A stretch of DNA of 64,000 nucleotides, from positions 248,001 through 312,000 of the forward strand of contig APJY01000001.1 of the NCBI GenBank assembly GCA_000389735.1, in the 5' to 3' direction. Within the stretch, counting starts at the first letter, position 1; each line of letters starts with the position of its first letter. Made by a program: the position numbers and the translations under genes. The DNA is from Sulfolobales archaeon Acd1 (lineage in GTDB: Archaea; Thermoproteota; Thermoprotei_A; Sulfolobales; Sulfolobaceae). The notes beneath the pieces are model-generated. The model worked only from the letters and a program-made list of their open reading frames with translations. It had not been told where the DNA came from and did no database searches. Positions 62,288-64,000 of the stretch are shown piece after piece.

Positions 62288-62375
62288 TACGTCTTTCAAA
62301 GGCGGATGTTTGAAAGGTCGGATAAAGCTGTTTCGAATAGGTCGTGATACGCTCTTTAAAGAACCGTTCACTCGC

Positions 62376-63329
62376 TTAAATGAGGTCACTGGATTTCAGG
62401 GCGTCATACAGCTCGCGGTAGTCCTGCCTAACTGCCACCCTGGCCCATTCCTTCTTGAAATTCCTGAAGCCCCTGTGGTCCCTAACGTAGAACCCTAATC
62501 TCAACAGCTTATCGTTGGCTGACACGCTGTCGACCCTCAGCTCGACGACGACGTAGGGCGCGTAACTAACGAAGGCTCTGAAAAGGGTCGTCATCTCGGA
62601 CCTTATAGACCTAACGACCTCCCTCGACTTCTCGAGGAACCGTCGCACCTCTGAATAGTCTAGGTTGGAAAACACGTAATAGACCACGGAGTTGACCCTC
62701 CACTCAGGGAGATACCTTAAGAAGTCCCACTCCTTACGCTTCGAGTGGACGGCGTAGCCTATCCTGAGGCCGGGAACCGTAAGGGACTTGGTGAAACTCC
62801 TCAGGACCAATAGGTTGGGGAACTCGTCAACCAGGTTTACGAAGGACTCGCAGTCCGAAAGTTCTACGAAGGACTCGTCCAAAATCAGCACTCCGCCTTC
62901 CCTCAGGAACCTGACGACTTCCCGCCTATCTATACAGGCCCCCGTGGGGTTGACCGGGTTCGATGTCACGACGCACTCCCCTTTCAGCTCATACTTCCAC
63001 TCCCTCCTGACTAGCTCCGCGGGATAGGACGAGGCCCTCCTATAGCTCGAGTAGTTGGGCTCGGGAACGTTGCAGGGAGGTAGTAAGGGGAAGACCTCGC
63101 TGGTGCCGTTGAGTACCGTGACCTTGCCGCTTCCCACGTAGTCTGCCAACAGGGACTCTAGGTAGCCGTAATCGTTAGGAGGATAGAGCGAGTATACCTG
63201 GAGCCGAACGGCCTCTTCAACGAGTTTCTTGACGAAGTCAGGAACCCCTAGGGGATTCACGGTATAACTGAAGTCCTTGAGGCTCCTCGGCCTGCTCCCG
63301 TCCCAGACCACGCTGCCGTGAAAGCTCAA
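62376..63329 (-). CDS. CobD/HisC-like PLP-dependent aminotransferase-fold enzyme
   Basis: 317 residues, fold type I. The start SFHGSVVWDGSRPRSLKDFSYTVNPLGVPDFV matches CobD ('HGG...DFSxNxNPLG'). SNPVNPTGACIDRREVVRFL, LILDESFVEL and the PLP-Lys in LRSFTKSLTVPGLRIGYAV are present. L-Threonine-phosphate decarboxylase supplies aminopropanol phosphate for B12. Histidinol-phosphate aminotransferase is less likely given the start. It follows the HTH_10 gene by ATGA overlap. With cbiG it makes a scattered corrinoid set. Confidence 0.82.
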   Translation of the reverse strand: MSFHGSVVWDGSRPRSLKDFSYTVNPLGVPDFVKKLVEEAVRLQVYSLYPPNDYGYLESLLADYVGSGKVTVLNGTSEVFPLLPPCNVPEPNYSSYRRASSYPAELVRREWKYELKGECVVTSNPVNPTGACIDRREVVRFLREGGVLILDESFVELSDCESFVNLVDEFPNLLVLRSFTKSLTVPGLRIGYAVHSKRKEWDFLRYLPEWRVNSVVYYVFSNLDYSEVRRFLEKSREVVRSIRSEMTTLFRAFVSYAPYVVVELRVDSVSANDKLLRLGFYVRDHRGFRNFKKEWARVAVRQDYRELYDALKSSDLI

Positions 63330-63907
63330 ATCACTCCCCTTAGGTAGGCCTCCACTAGCCTCTTCTGGGCTCTCCTCAGTAGCTCCGCGGCGGTCGAAAC
63401 GGTCACCCCGAGCGTTTTAGCCACATCGTTTATGTTGGCCTTCTTCGGGAAATCGAAGTAGCCTAAAGAGTACGCGACCCTTATGGCCTCTAGCTGCCTC
63501 TGTGAGAGCCCAGCGTAAGGCCTCAGCCTTATCACCTTACTCACCTTCGCGGTGATCCCTAGCTCGTACATTTCCTTCAGCACGTCCTTTACCTCGGACT
63601 TCTTCGTTATGTAAAGGGACGAGATGAACTCCCCGGGGACCGGATAGGCTGAGGCGAGGTGGTGCTTGTAAAACACCTTCGCGAGGGGATCGTGAAAGGG
63701 GAAGTATCCCACGTAAACGTTGCCCTGGGAGCTCCACCTTCCTCCCAGCGACTGCAGTACCTCGCTCTGTCCCTTGAACTCCGCCAGCGCGACGTACTTC
63801 TCGTCGTTATATCTCTTGAAGCCGAAAATCCTCATACTATTTTTCGACCAATCATAACTGCTAAGCACGTCAGGAATTCTAGTAGACAAAACGATAATGA
63901 ATAACAT
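63326..63907 (-). CDS. HTH_10-family (bacterio-opsin activator-like) regulator
   Basis: 193 residues. The C-terminal LRPYAGLSQRQLEAIRVAYSLGYFDFPKKANINDVAKTLGVTVSTAAELLRRAQKRLVEAYL is the HTH_10 DNA-binding domain. The N-terminal 120 residues are a sensor-like domain of mixed strands (YVALAEFKGQSEVLQSLGGRW). TAAATATTT about 27 nt before ATG 63907 supports a leaderless start. A perfect palindrome lies between them. It is co-transcribed with the CobD-like gene and probably controls it (inference). Confidence 0.87.
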   Translation of the reverse strand: MLFIIVLSTRIPDVLSSYDWSKNSMRIFGFKRYNDEKYVALAEFKGQSEVLQSLGGRWSSQGNVYVGYFPFHDPLAKVFYKHHLASAYPVPGEFISSLYITKKSEVKDVLKEMYELGITAKVSKVIRLRPYAGLSQRQLEAIRVAYSLGYFDFPKKANINDVAKTLGVTVSTAAELLRRAQKRLVEAYLRGVI

Positions 63908-63923
63908 CCCGAAAACATTCGGG
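63908..63923. promoter_or_regulatory. Palindrome between TATA box and start of the HTH_10 gene
   Basis: CCCGAA-AACA-TTCGGG is perfect. It abuts the ATG at 63907, with the TATA-like tract at about 63929-63938 behind it. It covers the expected transcription start, a natural repressor or autoregulatory site. Confidence 0.55.
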
Positions 63924-63966
63924 GTTTGAAATATTTAGGATTGACTGAACTTGTGCTTCGATCGTT

Positions 63967-64000
63967 ATGGGAATAGACCCCAACTACAGGACCTCTAGGC
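63967..64000 (+). CDS. Start of an unidentified gene (cut by window edge)
   Basis: ATG 63967 opens MGIDPNYRTSR and runs out of the window. The TATA-like tract near 63930 is shared with, or next to, that of the divergent HTH_10 gene. There is too little sequence to identify it. Confidence 0.45.
   Translation, partial: MGIDPNYRTSR

Overview
The window is chromosomal DNA of a thermoacidophilic crenarchaeon of the order Sulfolobales, with roughly half G+C by eye. The gene content supports this: a CdvB/ESCRT-III paralogue, a DUF2175 protein, an archaeal-type NADH dehydrogenase-like complex without NuoE/F/G, ThiN/ThiR proteins, a HerA/NurA-like pair, an AK6-type kinase and ThyX. Many genes have a TATA-like box about 25-30 nt before a GTG, TTG or ATG start (leaderless). 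Operon-internal genes are often preceded by GGTGA/GGAGG sites or joined by ATGA, GTGA and TTGA overlaps. The moderate G+C suggests a Metallosphaera- or Sulfodiicoccus-like lineage rather than Saccharolobus, but I cannot place the genus. I found no tRNA, rRNA, CRISPR array or insertion sequence.

Layout. 1-7.6 kb: end of an unknown gene, a membrane-anchored double-AAA ATPase, a FAH-family enzyme, two unknown proteins, and a membrane polyferredoxin with a Met/His-rich loop. 7.6-13.7 kb: a MacB-like ABC operon with a large surface protein in its middle, divergent from a DHA2-type efflux pump, with palindromes between them. 13.8-23.6 kb: phosphoesterase, hydrolase, hot-dog thioesterase, ThiC, a two-gene glutamate synthase, CbiG and a leaderless BtuF-like protein. 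23.6-32.2 kb: citramalate synthase-type enzyme, UbiA prenyltransferase, tandem GGCT protein, ThiN, PadR, cupin, DUF364, a YyaL-like protein, DUF2175 and ThyX.

32.3-41.7 kb: a Nuo operon (A-C-D-H-I-J-K-[M-L fusion]-N) lacking nuoB, followed by inositol-phosphate synthase (archaeal lipid headgroup). 42.7-52.6 kb, mostly minus strand: ThiI, a surface protein, a four-CBS plus RAM sensor with two back-to-back perfect palindromes upstream, acetyl-CoA synthetase-like enzyme, DUF309, B3/B4 protein, a NifX-like protein with a His tail, and the HerA-like/NurA-like pair. 52.5-57.3 kb: ThiR, then a packed run holding a site-2-protease-like and a rhomboid-like membrane protease, two 55-residue genes, AK6 and Mrp. 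57.3-64 kb: regulators, folate enzyme, LysE, DUF72, TrpRS, the CdvB paralogue coupled to a 38-residue gene that copies its C-terminal helix, GtrA, CobD-like enzyme and an HTH_10 regulator.

Themes. Thiamine genes (thiC, thiN, thiR; thiI is related) and cobalamin genes (cbiG, btuF-like, cobD-like) are scattered. Several regulators have perfect inverted repeats at their own promoters. The most novel-looking items are the CdvB paralogue with its micro-gene, the intramembrane protease cluster, the stand-alone HerA/NurA-like pair, and the tandem palindromes before the CBS-RAM gene.
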